From Amphirosellinia nigrospora (taxonomy: Eukaryota; Ascomycota; Sordariomycetes; Xylariales; Xylariaceae): a stretch of 64,000 nt of DNA. Numbering within the stretch: position 1 is the stretch's first letter; every line of letters begins with the position of its first letter. Location of the stretch: positions 4,623,569 to 4,687,568 of the forward strand of contig SCHM01000002.1 of assembly GCA_004123355.1 (NCBI GenBank), written 5' to 3'. Position numbers and translations under genes: made by a program. The notes beneath the pieces are model-generated. The model had not been told where the DNA came from, searched no databases, and worked only from the letters and a program-made list of their open reading frames with translations. This document shows, in pieces, positions 23,174 to 34,732 of this stretch.

Positions 23174-23916
23174 CTAAGCTCTGAGGGCGCGTAGGCGCTG
23201 CTGCAGGGCGTCCTCCTCCTCGGCGGTGGGCTCGTTTGTCTGGGCGGGGGCGGGGTCAACCTTGGAAGGCTGGGCAGCGTTGAGCTCAGTGTTGAGTTGC
23301 ACGCCGGCGTCATCAGCCAGCTTCCCGAGCAGCTCGTGGACGGCGTCGTCGGAGACCTGCTGGGAGGTGGTTTGGGAGATGGCGTCCTGGTAGATGCCAT
23401 TGTTGACGGCGTACTCCTCGTTCTGCTGCTTGAACTGCTCGAGGGTCATGAGGGTGCGCTCGGGGTTCATGTTGCGCTGGGCGGCGTTCATGGTGCGCGA
23501 CGACTGGCCCATCATATGGGTCATGCGGTTCATGCTGTTGTTGGCCTGGATCTGGGCGACGCTCAGCTCGGCCATGTCGGCCATCTGGTCCATCTGCTGG
23601 GCCAGCGCCTGCTTGGACAGCAGCATCTTGGCCTTCTGGTATGCCTTGGCCGTCTCGCCCTTCTTTAACAAGTCCTGGATCTGTTTCTTGAGGAGCGGGT
23701 CTTGCTTGGCCGCCTTCTGCGCTTCGCGACGGGCTTGCTTTGCTTGGAACTAGTGGACAAGGCTGGTTAATAACTATACTATGCTGGCGCCAGGCACGTA
23801 TTCGATGCGAGAGGAGGAGATGAGGAGATGAGGAGATGAGGAGATGGGGCGCAGGGTGAGCGTACGCGGGCCTGGAACTCGACTTGCATGTCGCGGGCGA
23901 GTTGTCGATTCGACAT
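23174..23916 (-). CDS. ESCRT-III (SNF7-family) protein, Did2/CHMP1-like
   Basis: Two exons, 23916-23866 and 23749-23174, with a 116-nt intron, give 208 aa starting MSNRQLARDMQVEFQ. The N-terminal half is basic and helical (KQARREAQKAAKQDPLLKKQ); the middle has the pattern MNRMTHMMGQ, MNPERTLMTLEQFKQQNEEY and the C-terminal half is acidic. The end ALQQRLRALRA fits a MIM1 motif (LxxRLxxLR) that binds the MIT domain of the Vps4 ATPase. Length and topology fit Did2/Vps46, which recruits Vps4 in multivesicular-body sorting. The central sequence is more divergent than I would expect for Did2, so a diverged orthologue or an ESCRT-III paralogue are both possible. No frame break. Confidence 0.75.
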
Positions 23917-26900
23917 GGTGAACGGAAGGCGGCGGGTGTTGGTGACGATGGAGAGGGTTGGATGGCGCAGGCGATGATAAGAAGTTGGAACTCGACCGTT
24001 CGTATCGTGGCGCTTGGATATGGTGGTGTTGAGATGTTTTATCTACGAGCGCAATCGCGAGGTTATAGGATCGCTGTAGTTGATGGTTGATGTGAGGCTG
24101 GAGGGTCTGAAGAAGTGTAGGTACTGTCACATGAATGGTCAGGTCAAAGTCTGGGGTCCCTATTGGTATTGGTGGGGAAAGGATCATCAGCCACTAAATG
24201 ACGCAACAGGCGCCTCTTATCTTATCTTTTGTCACTTTAGGGGAGGAGCACAGCCACTGTATTTGTCGATAGGATTCAATATAATCATTATCACTCGGTT
24301 AATTCTAGCACATACTAACAGTTTGGTGAGTTCAAGCTGATTTAACCTGGATGTGTGATGAATCTGCGAGCGCCATTTTTTTCTGTAGATATTTTTAGAT
24401 ATTTTGATAAAAATATATTCGGCCTCTCATTTATAACGAGGGATTAACGATACACCAAGCTATATGCGCGTTTTGAGAAATGGGTCGCGTGTTAATGGCA
24501 AGATTGATGAGGATTCCGTAAAAACATATACTCAATGTAATTGATTTTTTCTTGAAGCCATCAACCGGTTCTTGTGTTGTTTCACTTGATCCTGAATGTT
24601 GCTTCGCGTCGATGGGGGATAGGTCCAGGATCACACAATCAAAGTTATACTGATCACGACGTAAGAATCATTGAAGTCAAAAGCCGCCCAAGAAACCATC
24701 AGTTCATGGACCAACTCACAGATTTAATGTACTTGAGCTATGGTTAACCTGAAACACGATTGCGCAATAGGTGCCCCTATTAAATGGAAAAGCAGATTTA
24801 CGACAAGTAATGCGATATTGAATTCCAGTCGGCGTAAACCCCTACCCCTTGGTGGAATTACGATACTGAAACAGCAGGGGTGTTTGTGTTTGGCTCGTGT
24901 ATAAGACCCGTCCGAGAGACGTTGGACCCGAAGGAGCTGGATTTGTGGGGGTTTCGAGCGGACAATCCGAGGGATTCGTATACTAGTACTTATAATTACC
25001 GGCCGGGTGTGGACAGGTATTATTTATCGACAGCACACTAGAAAAATCTGACATTGCGTGATCCTGATTTGAAGAAAGGAAGTGAGGTCTAGATTGGGTG
25101 ATGCTCATTTGTAGATCCGGCGATCGATCCGATGGAGTCAAGGTCCGGGACGAGTGCGGCATCCCATCTCATGAGGATATCGGATACGCCGTCCGGGAAG
25201 AATTGCCAACCCAAGTAAAATATCAAAGTTCGCATCGGGGACGAGCACGTGAATCACGATCAAATTCCCTCGGCATGATAACCGAACCAACAAACCAATT
25301 CTTCCCAAAAGCAGACAGTCTTGGCTCGGTTCGAGTCTCGCCAGTCTATTCCTGGCAGCTATACTCAATCGAGTGTACTACCGTTACATCCCATCCAGGG
25401 GTAATTATGGGTGTATCTCCGGATCGTGCGGGGAAGCCAAGACGAGCAGGTGTCGAGCCTCGATCCGACGGGATTATCGGGCCTTCCCTGCTTTGGTCAA
25501 CCCCGAATTGGCCGAGTATTCACTTCGACTTAAGCCTATACTAGTCACTCACTCGCTCAGAGCAGTGTATAGATAGTCCCTGAGTGAAGGGGAAGTGAAA
25601 CTCGTCAAACATTGTCGCAGGTTTGGTCTGGTGTCTTGGGTTTATTGGCAACTATTACAAAGACAGTATCGTAAGATCCAAGAGAGCAACGGCGTAAGAT
25701 AGTAACCTGATGGTGAGACCATCCCACTAAGCCGGGAGGGCTTAGACCTGGCTTAGGAGAGCCGCTATGCACGTCAACATGCTGTAGACAGTGCGCCTAT
25801 GGTGATTTTACTATGTGGGAACACTGTTGTATAATCTCGGCTGGTGGCTGTTTTTTGATTTTGGTGGTGATCACGAGCAAACCTACCACTCTGGGGAAAT
25901 CTTCTAAACCCGAGTAGGTAGGTTAGATGGCCGTTCCGCCACAACCACTATAGATACTATCTACCGTACATACATAGATAGGATGGTGACATAGTCCTCT
26001 AACCTAAAATCCCGTTCCTGGGGCGGATGCGGCAATTGGGAACCTGGGGAAGACAACCCTGAGTGGAGCATCGCCAACCTCAACTGCCTACTCCGCTTAG
26101 ACTCCGCCGTTAGTCCATCCGATCTGTGTCTCGAGAAGGTTCGACTGCATTTTACCGTTGCATGGGGGCACTCATACACCACGCCACTAGTACTGATCCC
26201 GTAGTACGTAGCCTAAGCAATCAGATAATAGAGGGACGGAACAGTCTCGATCAGTCCCCGGTGAAGACCTCGGCGGTTTAAACCACAAATCAAACGATCT
26301 CAAGCCCGTTCTCAAATCATCCATCGGGGCGGCTATCAACTGCAACTCAACCACATGGTAAATACTCGCCACAAACTGTACGATAGCGGCGTTCCACCAT
26401 CTACGCCGTCTAGTCCGTCGGCTTAGGTAGTTATAGTATACAGTAGTCTGGGATAATCACGGGGTAAATCTTCGCACACATTCGTTACTTATCAGGAAAA
26501 AGAGGAAACACTAATGGTCTAACTAAGCACTACTGTGTAAGAACTCGAACCTATCCTCTACTATCTGTGCGCTTGATACCTCGCACACCTTGGCTCTTCA
26601 TAACGATTGGCGCCTGCCGTAGATGAATGGACCATGATGTGATGGTGCTGTGTTGTTTGCACCATTAACAAAGTTGATTGGCAGCCAACGACACTAGACT
26701 GAGTCAATCAGTGGAGGTGGATTTGAGTAACAGTCACGCCTTGTGTAGGCCCGACACATCATCGCCCTTCCGCAAAAATGCCGATGTGAAGCCTAGATCA
26801 GCGATCTCGCACTGCATAAAGAGACCCGAAGATGGTGTTTGATGCGTATACTAGTTAAACATGTACGACGGTAGTTCTTGCGGTGCCTTTTCGGGCATGC

Positions 26901-29229
26901 GGTATATACCGTCGACCCAGAGTAGGCACTATATCACTCGGTATAGTTACTGGCAGCTGGAGCAGTGGATCAAATCATATAGACTACCTAAGTACTTAAC
27001 CTACCGTAGGTTAAGTAAGTATTCATCCGTCTGGGGAAGCGGGTATGCTTCATCTGCCGTGGGTCATGGCGGAATTAGAAAAATGCGTTTGCTGATCGGA
27101 TCACACGTGAAAGCCTAACACGCACAAACTACTCTAGCTACATGAAGTGGCGTTGGGAAACCAAGTAGGATGAGGTCGAAAACCGGTCAGAAGTTGGCGT
27201 GAGGTTATGCGAGAATCGCACCCCACCAACACTAACTTCTGCTCGCTTCTTGGTACCTGATGGAATAACGAGCTGGTAATTAGCACAGACACTGACATCT
27301 TTACACCAAGTCTATGGTTCATTTTGACGATCAACTGGATTCTTACAATAAATGTGATGCGGTACCGTAGCCCACAGCGGATCATTTGTTGGCGCTGTGC
27401 CGTACACTTGCTAAGATGACATGTAAGTAAGACGAAGAAGCAGGGCTGCGTATTGCTGGTTGGTGTGTGGCTGATCTCACACTATTTTTGAAGTTGGCCT
27501 CTTGTCGGATATCTAATCCCAACACTACCTGTGCTAATTATAACTCCCGCACATGTACAGTTGAAGAAAAAAAAACAATTTACCGGTACGGCGTTCATAT
27601 CCTACTACTTGCCTCAGACATGAGCGGTAATCTAATTTCGGTAGCGAGGGACATGAGATTCGGCTCTCCATCTACAGTACCTCCCTTTTGACTAACAATT
27701 AACAAAACCTGCTCTAGTGCTCGGGACAATGGGCGATTGGACCAACGCTACCCACCGAGTAGGCACCGTAAGCCATCACCAATGTACACTAGAATCATGA
27801 CTGAACTATTGTGTCTTATCATATGCCGGTTCTGAGCAATGGCTCTACAAGTGCGACGCCGACTCACATCCCAACTCCCTCGCGGCATGATACGCGTGTC
27901 TGTCATCAATCAACCGATTGAGACTCTTCGTGGACATTGCGCAACAGATGTCTTGATTGGGAATATGTCAATCAATGCCCAGAGAATAGAGAACATCACG
28001 GCCCTTGTTCGCGATGCGCATAGACTTTCCAGACCACGGTTGAATAAGCCGGATTCAGCAACCAATGCCATGAATTGCGTAGGCAGAGTCTGGGCAGAAG
28101 TGTGTGCTTTTGCCAGGTGCTTACGACTCTCTCTCGCTCTCATACATACCCAGTTCATAGTGGCTGGTGGGTTGAGATTCGATTCACAGTAAGTAGGGTA
28201 CGGAGGCTACCCGCTTGCCTGATTGGGATAGGCCCGGCCTCACCTGATCCGCCGTGACGATGCGCCGTCTGGTGCTGTCGCGGCCGGATGCTCGGGGCTA
28301 TCGTTCCACTGCCTGTCAACAGTGCCTGTGTGCTGTACCACAGAGATAGGTCTTTCTAGACCCCTCCAATCACAAGGGCAACGCGGCCACTGTATTTACG
28401 GTACTAGGTACAGTGCTACAGTACTTAGCTAGGTTAGGCATGTACCACCACTGCAGCGTACTGTGTGTTAGTTGTGTTAGTTGTACACTTACCCCACCCA
28501 CCAGTGAGCACGCTCCGTGTATCCCTTTGCCTCCCCCTGAAGCTACCAGGTAGTAGAGGTGGTAGGGGAATGGCCGGTGGGGTCCAACAGTGGCTGACAT
28601 CCCCCCTTCGTGTCTCAGACCAGGCTTACCTAAGGCCCCAGATCTTGCCCAGGGAGGGTCTACAGCAAAGAGGCCACGTTGGACATAAAGGAGAGTTGCC
28701 CCCCTCCCCTTTCCCTTTCTACAGCAGCACACAGCCCAGCAAACAGAGTTCGCCCACACAGACGGGAGTCGGGACAGGGCATACCACAAGTCTTGGCAAA
28801 GGACACTCTGTCCTCAACCACCAGAGTCACTGCCTCGTCCCCACACCTTCACCCTTACCCTCACACACACACACACCACAACCTTTGTCGACGTTCTACG
28901 ATGGACTGATCCGTCCCTTTTGAGTCATCGTCTAGTCGCCCCCATCTTTTAACCTTTGCACTACGCTCTAGGCAACCATGATACCGGTGGTATTTCATGT
29001 AATGAGGAAGTAAGACGGATTACGATTTAATTTTCATTACCATTGCCAATTGCTATTCAATACAACCACATCGACTACGAGTGGCACTGCATCACATCAT
29101 CAACTACGCAGTCTATTATTCACGCCAGTCTCTTCAGGTTCTACTCGGTGTCCATCGGTAGAACCAAACGAGGCTACCTACTGGTATCTCACTCCACCAC
29201 TTAACCCATTCATCGTCGCTCTAGCAAAG
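23917..29229. other. Long gene-poor interval upstream of hacA
   Basis: 5.3 kb without a gene I can support. A weak minus-strand frame at 25138-25368 includes ANFDILLGL, reminiscent of a retroelement aspartic protease, but too short to call. Around 28370-28930 the DNA is rich in CCCC/TTCC tracts with a short CA repeat near 28862, fitting a promoter or long 5' leader of hacA. Elsewhere only chance frames are seen. Confidence 0.45.
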
Positions 29230-30549
29230 ATGGAGACATCACAGATATCGACACCGGCGCCTCAGGTCAAGTTTGAGGCGTCGCCTGCCGAGTCTTTCCT
29301 CTCTGCACCCGGCGAGTTCTACCCGTCATTATTTGACACTACCCCTACTGCCGACACCATGAACCCTGAGGATATTATGACCCCCGAGTCGTATGCCGAC
29401 GATGAGAACGTCGCCAGCGCCGACACTCCCCCCTGCTGCCACACCGGCCGCCGAGGGCGAGAAGAAGCCCGCTAAGAAGCGGAAATCGTGGGGCCAGGTC
29501 CTTCCCGAGCCAAAGACCAATCTACCCCCTAGGTAAGCCAATCTAACCGTCGATGTCTTTGTCGCTTCACTTCATACTAATCATGTTGCAATAGAAAACG
29601 AGCCAAGACCGAAGATGAAAAAGAGCAGCGACGCGTCGAGCGAGTCTTACGGAATCGTCGCGCCGCCCAATCCTCCCGAGAGCGCAAGCGCCTCGAAGTC
29701 GAGGCCCTAGAACAACGTAATGCCGCTCTCGAGGCCGCCCTGCGCGACCAACAGAAACAGACCTTGGCATTGATGGACGAGTTGGCTAGGATGCGGAGAA
29801 GCGGTGGCGTTGCTAGTCGAAGCCCGTCACCGCTCCACGTCTTCCAGCCCTCTCCCATGACCTTATCCCAACCCCTATTCCAAGAGTCGGCCGACGGTAC
29901 GGCTCAACCTCACACAGGCATGATGGATGATCTGATGTTGATGCCTGAACAAGATGGCACAGTCGATCCCTCTTCTCTGTCCCCCGAACTCAGCCCCGTC
30001 GACGACTCCGATGTGAAGACGGCCCCGCCGCCGAGACCGAACCCGAACCCGTGGCAGCCCCCTCGACGGCGGCTCCTTCTTCTGACGTGACACAACATCC
30101 AGCAGCGGTGTTGTGCGACCTGCAGTGTCCGTCAGTCGAAGCAGCCCCGTCGTGACCCAGGCCACGCCGTATCAGCTGCTCCTAACGTGGCTGATGGCCT
30201 CTTCGGTGCTGATTTCGTCTTGTTGCCGTCCTCTGACACTGATCACTGGGGCGCTCAAGAGCAATTTAGTCCTTCATCCGACCCCCTCAATTTTGAGTAC
30301 AATCATTTGGATAGTGACGCTGCCCCCGAGCTTCCGGAATTCGACATCAATCAGTTCCTCAGCGACGACGTCGGCGGCGCGGCATCCGGCGCGACCGCGG
30401 TCCACGACCCCATCACCCAAGTGCCCGACTCCGCCTTCAGCTTCTTCGACTTTGAGAATCAAATCCCTGCAGAAACTTTTAACCAGCAGCCCCAATCTGG
30501 CGCGTCCACTTATGGATGCGACGATGGAGGTCTTGCGGTTGGTGTCTGA
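29230..30549 (+). CDS. HacA/Hac1 bZIP regulator of the unfolded protein response
   Basis: Activates ER chaperone and secretion genes after Ire1-dependent mRNA splicing. N-terminus VKFEASPAESFLSAPGE and DIMTPES; then EKKPAKKRKSWGQVLPEPK, TNLPPRKRAKTEDEKEQRR and the bZIP VLRNRRAAQSSRERKRLEVE, all near-identical to Sordariomycete Hac1. A conventional intron lies at 29533-29594. The 20-nt unconventional intron at 30103-30122 changes the frame from HPAAVLCDLQC (unspliced) to HPAVSV (spliced). The acidic domain (LFGADF, FDINQFLSDD) and C-terminus QQPQSGASTYGCDDGGLAVG follow. The frame also breaks at 29427-29434 (C6 run), about 30021-30026 and about 30160; corrected, the spliced product is 412 aa. 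Being a core gene, it argues that the breaks are sequence errors. Confidence 0.9.
30103..30122 (+). promoter_or_regulatory. Ire1-spliced 20-nt unconventional intron of hacA
   Basis: The upstream cleavage site sits in a hairpin, CACAACATC then loop CAGCAGC then GGTGTTGTG, cut after the loop's third base. The downstream site is the loop CTGCAGT between GAC and GTC. Both loops fit the Ire1 consensus CNG|CNGN, and the distance between cuts is exactly 20 nt, the size reported for Trichoderma and Aspergillus. Removing it shifts the frame so that HPA continues as VSV. Confidence 0.88.
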
Positions 30550-31470
30550 GGGATGCGACGATCGGGTCGAGGGACTGGCAGATGGATCCCCGGGTATTGA
30601 GGGAGATCAGAGCCGTGGACCGCTGTTGTGGCCAGATGGCGCCAGCTTACCGTCCCGCGAGGTACTGCTCACGTTATTGTGGGCACTTAGAGTCGAAGAA
30701 CGAAAGATATTATCCACACAGGAGAACAAAGCGTCTCCTCGCCTATTTCTCGGCCCGGATCAAGCGTCCTTCGAAAGAAGACACCAACAAACCAAACAAT
30801 TGTATTATCGGAGAGGGTTAAACGGAAGGGGGATGGCGAGGGTAACGGTTCTGGGAAGCGAATCCGGCTTGGTTTATAAGGAACGGACCAAAATGGCGTC
30901 AAGGATGATTATGAATCAATTGTCTCACAGATAGTTGACATGTACTACCTATGTGACAAAATATACTGATCTTGGATCATTTTCAACACGTGCATACTTA
31001 TTTATTCCTTGACATGCCGGATGACTCGTGATACTACAATACTACATAAACTCCTTGACGACATGGTGAATGGCAATGACTTGTTAGACCGATCCGAGCT
31101 TGTTAAGGGGTGATAAAGCTCCCTGAATGTTTGCGATCAATTCCTTATGGCATGGGACTCAACACGTGCTTCTGTAATAGATGGAACGGCGTACACTAGG
31201 ATTGTGGCTACTATATTCTATATTTAGGACGGGGCTTGGCGTAACACTATCCTTACATCGCATACACTTGCAGGAATCAGGCTGCCTTGTCCCCGCTCCA
31301 TGTCAGCGTTCTTCCATCGACCACTCTTAACTGATCGAGGTGACTCAACTCAACCTGAGGGTCATTCTCTATCCCAAAATGTCATAGGACTCGGGTGTCT
31401 GTCTCCCTTTCCATCATTCCATAGATTGGGAAACAGCGCATCGTGTTCACTCGATGCTCCATGTGAAGCT
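30550..31470. other. hacA 3' region and upstream of DUF726 gene
   Basis: About 0.9 kb between two co-directional genes. A frame overlapping the end of hacA stays open to 30934 and includes protein-like text (LPSREVLLTLLWALRVEERK); its status is uncertain. An in-frame ATG at 31300 could extend the next gene upstream. No RNA gene seen. Confidence 0.4.
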
Positions 31471-34147
31471 ATGGCGCCTCTGAGTAATGAGCCCGATGCT
31501 ATCCGCGTCGTGCTGAACATGGCGCGGCGAAAGGCCTTTTATAGCCTGGTGTCTGAGATCACGGGATATATGCGGTCACAACTGGAATTGCGGGAAGCCG
31601 AGGGTGGTCCCGGCGCTGCAGACCGCAATGCGCCGCATTACTCTGTCCTCTCTCCGTCTGGTTTCGGTCACGAGGAAAATAGGGATGAGAATAGTAGATC
31701 GCCGTCTCATAGCCCGGCCTTGGTCCGTCTTCGGAGAGCCGCATTGCGACACTTTGATGCGTGGCGCACGGAGATGCAGCGCCAGCTCAAAGACGTGGTA
31801 TCCAAGCCCGACGACGGCAAGATCGCCGAGGCCAGACGGAAGAGGGCCGAGGAGATGAATGCGAAAGCTGCAGCGGAGCCGGCGCGCGGGGAAGATCTAC
31901 TCGTCTTCGACAGCATGCCCACCTCGAACTCGGAACCAAAAGACGACCCCAAGGCTAAAGAGGAACTAGAAGCCTTTCAGGGCTTATACCATCCAATCCC
32001 AACACGACTGACAACCATCCCCCTTCAAGACCGCGAAGAGGTTCTCAGCGCCATGATGCTACTCCTCCTTTCAGCGGGGAATTACAGTGCTTATGCGCGG
32101 ACGCTACTCTGTTACCTGGCTTCCGCACTCGAGATATCACCGTCGAGACTTGACGCCGAAGAAATAGCCATCGCCACAACGCTGGTGCAGACGGCGCAGA
32201 AGGCGGATAATATGTCAGCCGACATGGAAGCCGCCAAGCGGCGCGACGAAGGGCGGGCCGGACGCCTCTGGAAGGTCGGACTCGCCTCGGTCGCGGGGCA
32301 GCGATCGTCGGTGTCACGGGAGGCTTAGCAGCGCCGGTGGTAGCGGCCACCATAGGCGGGATAATGGGGTCCGTGGGTCTGGGCGGTCTGGCGGGGTTTC
32401 TGGGGATCTTCTGGATGAACGGGGCCCTCGTGGGCGCGCTGTTTGGCGCCTTCGGGCCAAGATGACGGGGAGATGGTCGATCGGTATGCGCGGGAGGTGG
32501 AGGATTTCAAGTTTCTACCCCTCGCGCCACCAATAATACCGCCCGGGAACAACGAAGCGGAGGCGGCAGCGAGGCGCCTCCGCGTGACGATCGGGATCAA
32601 CGGCTGGCTCGAGACGGAAGACGACGTGCTCAAGCCGTGGCGCGCGCTCGGTGCCGAAACCGAGGTCTTCGCGCTGCGCTATGAGATGGCGAGCCTGCTG
32701 GCGCTCGGCGCACAACTCCGGGCGCTCGTTCGCTCGGCCGCGTGGAACCTCGTGCGCGCCGAGCTGCTGAAGCGCACCGTGCTGGCAACCTTGCAGGGCG
32801 CGCTGTGGCCCGTCCTCCTTCTCTCCTCGGCGTCGGGGGTCGATAATCCATTCTCGCTGGCGCGGAACCGATCAGACAAGGCGGGGCGCGTGCTCGCCGA
32901 CGCCCTCGTGAATCGAGTTCAGGGGGAGCGCGCCGTGACGCTCGTGGGGTATTCCCTCGGCGCGCGCGTCGTGTATTCGTGCCTGCGGACCCTCGCTGAG
33001 CGTGGGGAGTTTGGGCTCGTGGATACCGTGGTGCTCATCGGGCGCCGGTGCCGTCGAGCGCGGAGCACTGGGGTATGCTGCGCGCCGTGGTCGCCGGGAA
33101 GGTGTTTAACGTGCACAGCGAGAACGATTACGTCCTTGGCTTTCTGTATCGCGGGACGAGTCTGCAGCTCGGCATCGCGGGGCTCCAGGCCGTTGGGGAC
33201 GGCATCGAGGGCGTAGTGGATCTGGATCTTAGTCAGGAGGTTCACGGGCATTTACGGTATCCGGGACTCATTCCGCAGATTTTATGTCGGTGCGGGTTTG
33301 GGGGCGTTCAAGGCGGAGACAAGGTTATTGAGAGAGAGGAGATTAGTTTGAGTGATAGGGACTATCCCCAGCTCGGGACGCTTATCGATCTCGGTGATGG
33401 CGGAGATGAGGTGCGGCCGGTACTCCCGCCGCGACAGAATACCCTCAAGGCAGATGATGAGAAGTCCGGTTCTTCTATCGGAAATGTGGTGACGGAGGGA
33501 CAAGATACCGGTGACGGGTCGGATGAAGGGGTGCGGCCGGTGCTTCCACCACGACGTTCTACTTTTGAGGCGAATGACGAGACGTCGAGTTCCGCCCCGG
33601 AGAAGGCGGAAGAACGAAGAAATACAGGCAATGATTTGGATGACGGGGCACAGCCGGCCCTCCCGCCAAGACGGACCATGTCGTTGGCGAACGATGAAAA
33701 ACCCGGTCCCGTCGGAGAGAACGTCGTGGAAGAGATAGGGGATGTCCCGATGCTCCCGCCCCGACGTAAAACCTTCGAGGTCAACGAGAAGAGATCCGGT
33801 TCCGTTGTAGAGGATCGCTCGATGCTGGATATGAGGCTCGCGCACAGCGCCACAATGCCAACTCATCTTGGGACGGCCGGAAAGTCGTTATCCACACCAA
33901 TCCTATCCACGGCTCGCCGCGGATATTTATGGGGGTCGAGGCCCGGTCTGCCAGCATCCCTAACCCAACGGCTCATAGCCTCTCTACCAGACACCACTTC
34001 GATGACGATGACGATGATGATGAGTATGAGTATGGCGAAGGTCCGATTAGGATGATAGATTACGATGAGCTGAGCAATAGCGAGCTCACGATGGTTGAGC
34101 CACTGAGCATAGAGGGTGATGTTCCAACTACCACTCGAACGCACTAG
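31471..34147 (+). CDS. DUF726 (TMCO4-like) membrane alpha/beta-hydrolase
   Basis: Conserved eukaryotic DUF726 protein, related to human TMCO4 and yeast YFL034W (Mil1). After a hydrophilic N-terminal third comes a glycine/alanine-rich membrane region near 32290-32470 (GGLAAPVVAATIGGIMGSVG, then GLAGFLGIFWMNG). The hydrolase part has INGWLETEDDVLKPWR, ALRYEMASLLALG and the nucleophile motif GYSLGAR. The C-terminal tail carries four imperfect LPPR repeats (33405-33800), then VVIHTNPIHGSPRIFMGVE, an acidic D-run and IRMIDYDELSN. Five frame changes, at 32295-32298, about 32449, about 32467, 33040-33042 and about 33833, each equal one missing base, at least four of them in G runs; corrected length is 893 aa. 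ATG at 31471 is preferred because the conserved region follows directly; ATG at 31300 is also in frame. Confidence 0.8.
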
Positions 34148-34640
34148 TGATTTGATTTGGGGTCGAAGGTGGACGAGTGGTATGTGTGGTATTGTCGGTA
34201 TCGTATCCGAACCAAGGCGCAACCACCGCTTGACAACAACGATGTAAGCGACAGCAAGCCCAAGATAGTGGAACCCTTGTGTATAGAAGATGACGTTCCG
34301 CTCAAGATTTGGAAATACCGTAATTGACTTCGAGGTCCGGAATGAACGCTGGGTATCGATACAACCAAAGATATATCTTAAAGGCACCATTATAACCACC
34401 AATCCCTTCCTTACCCCTATTCGTTCTCGAGGTCTACGCCCTGGTGTTGGCATCACTCAAGCTGTCGCGCGTGGGTTACTGACGTTAAGTGATTTTGTGA
34501 GAGTACCATATAGCTTTGATTGAAAACGCCTTTTGTTGTTACTGATGTTGTGTTTGGTGTGGCGTTGAAAAATAAAGCGTAGCATGTTTGGTGACGGGCG
34601 ATGATATACACCACCGTCGAGATCACATTTTAGACTGGTC
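34148..34640. other. Open tail after DUF726 stop
   Basis: After TAG TGA at 34145-34150 the same frame stays open for about 55 codons to a TGA, with text KIVEPLCIEDDVP that echoes MVEPLSIEGDVP just before the stops. It may be a lost C-terminal repeat, or stops removed by an unrecognised intron. The remainder is the upstream flank of the tRNA. Confidence 0.4.
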
Positions 34641-34732
34641 GCCTCTATGGCACAGGGGTAATGCGTGTCACTCGTACAGTTAGTTACTTGCGATGTTATG
34701 ACAAGATCCGCGGTTCGATTCCGCGTGGAGGC
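34641..34732 (+). tRNA. tRNA-Thr (anticodon CGU) with 21-nt intron
   Basis: Acceptor arms GCCTCTA and TGGAGGC pair with one G-U wobble. The D-arm is GCA...TGC. The anticodon stem TGTCA/TGACA encloses C-T-CGT-A, an intron at 34677-34697 in the canonical place one base after the anticodon (34673-34675), then A. The T-arm is CGCGG TTCGATT CCGCG. A T5 run at 34736-34740 is a Pol III terminator. It decodes ACG. Confidence 0.88.

Noticed and set aside
25138-25368. Retroelement aspartic-protease-like text ANFDILLGL on the minus strand
   Set aside because: Nine residues only, no neighbouring reverse transcriptase or repeat ends.
28465-28923. 152-codon plus frame upstream of hacA
   Set aside because: Low-complexity proline/serine text from C- and CA-rich tracts; no homologous-looking segment, so treated as promoter or leader sequence.
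33863-34456. 197-codon minus-strand frame with hydrophobic run
   Set aside because: It is the complement of the DUF726 tail; the hydrophobic run is the antisense of the D-rich stretch.
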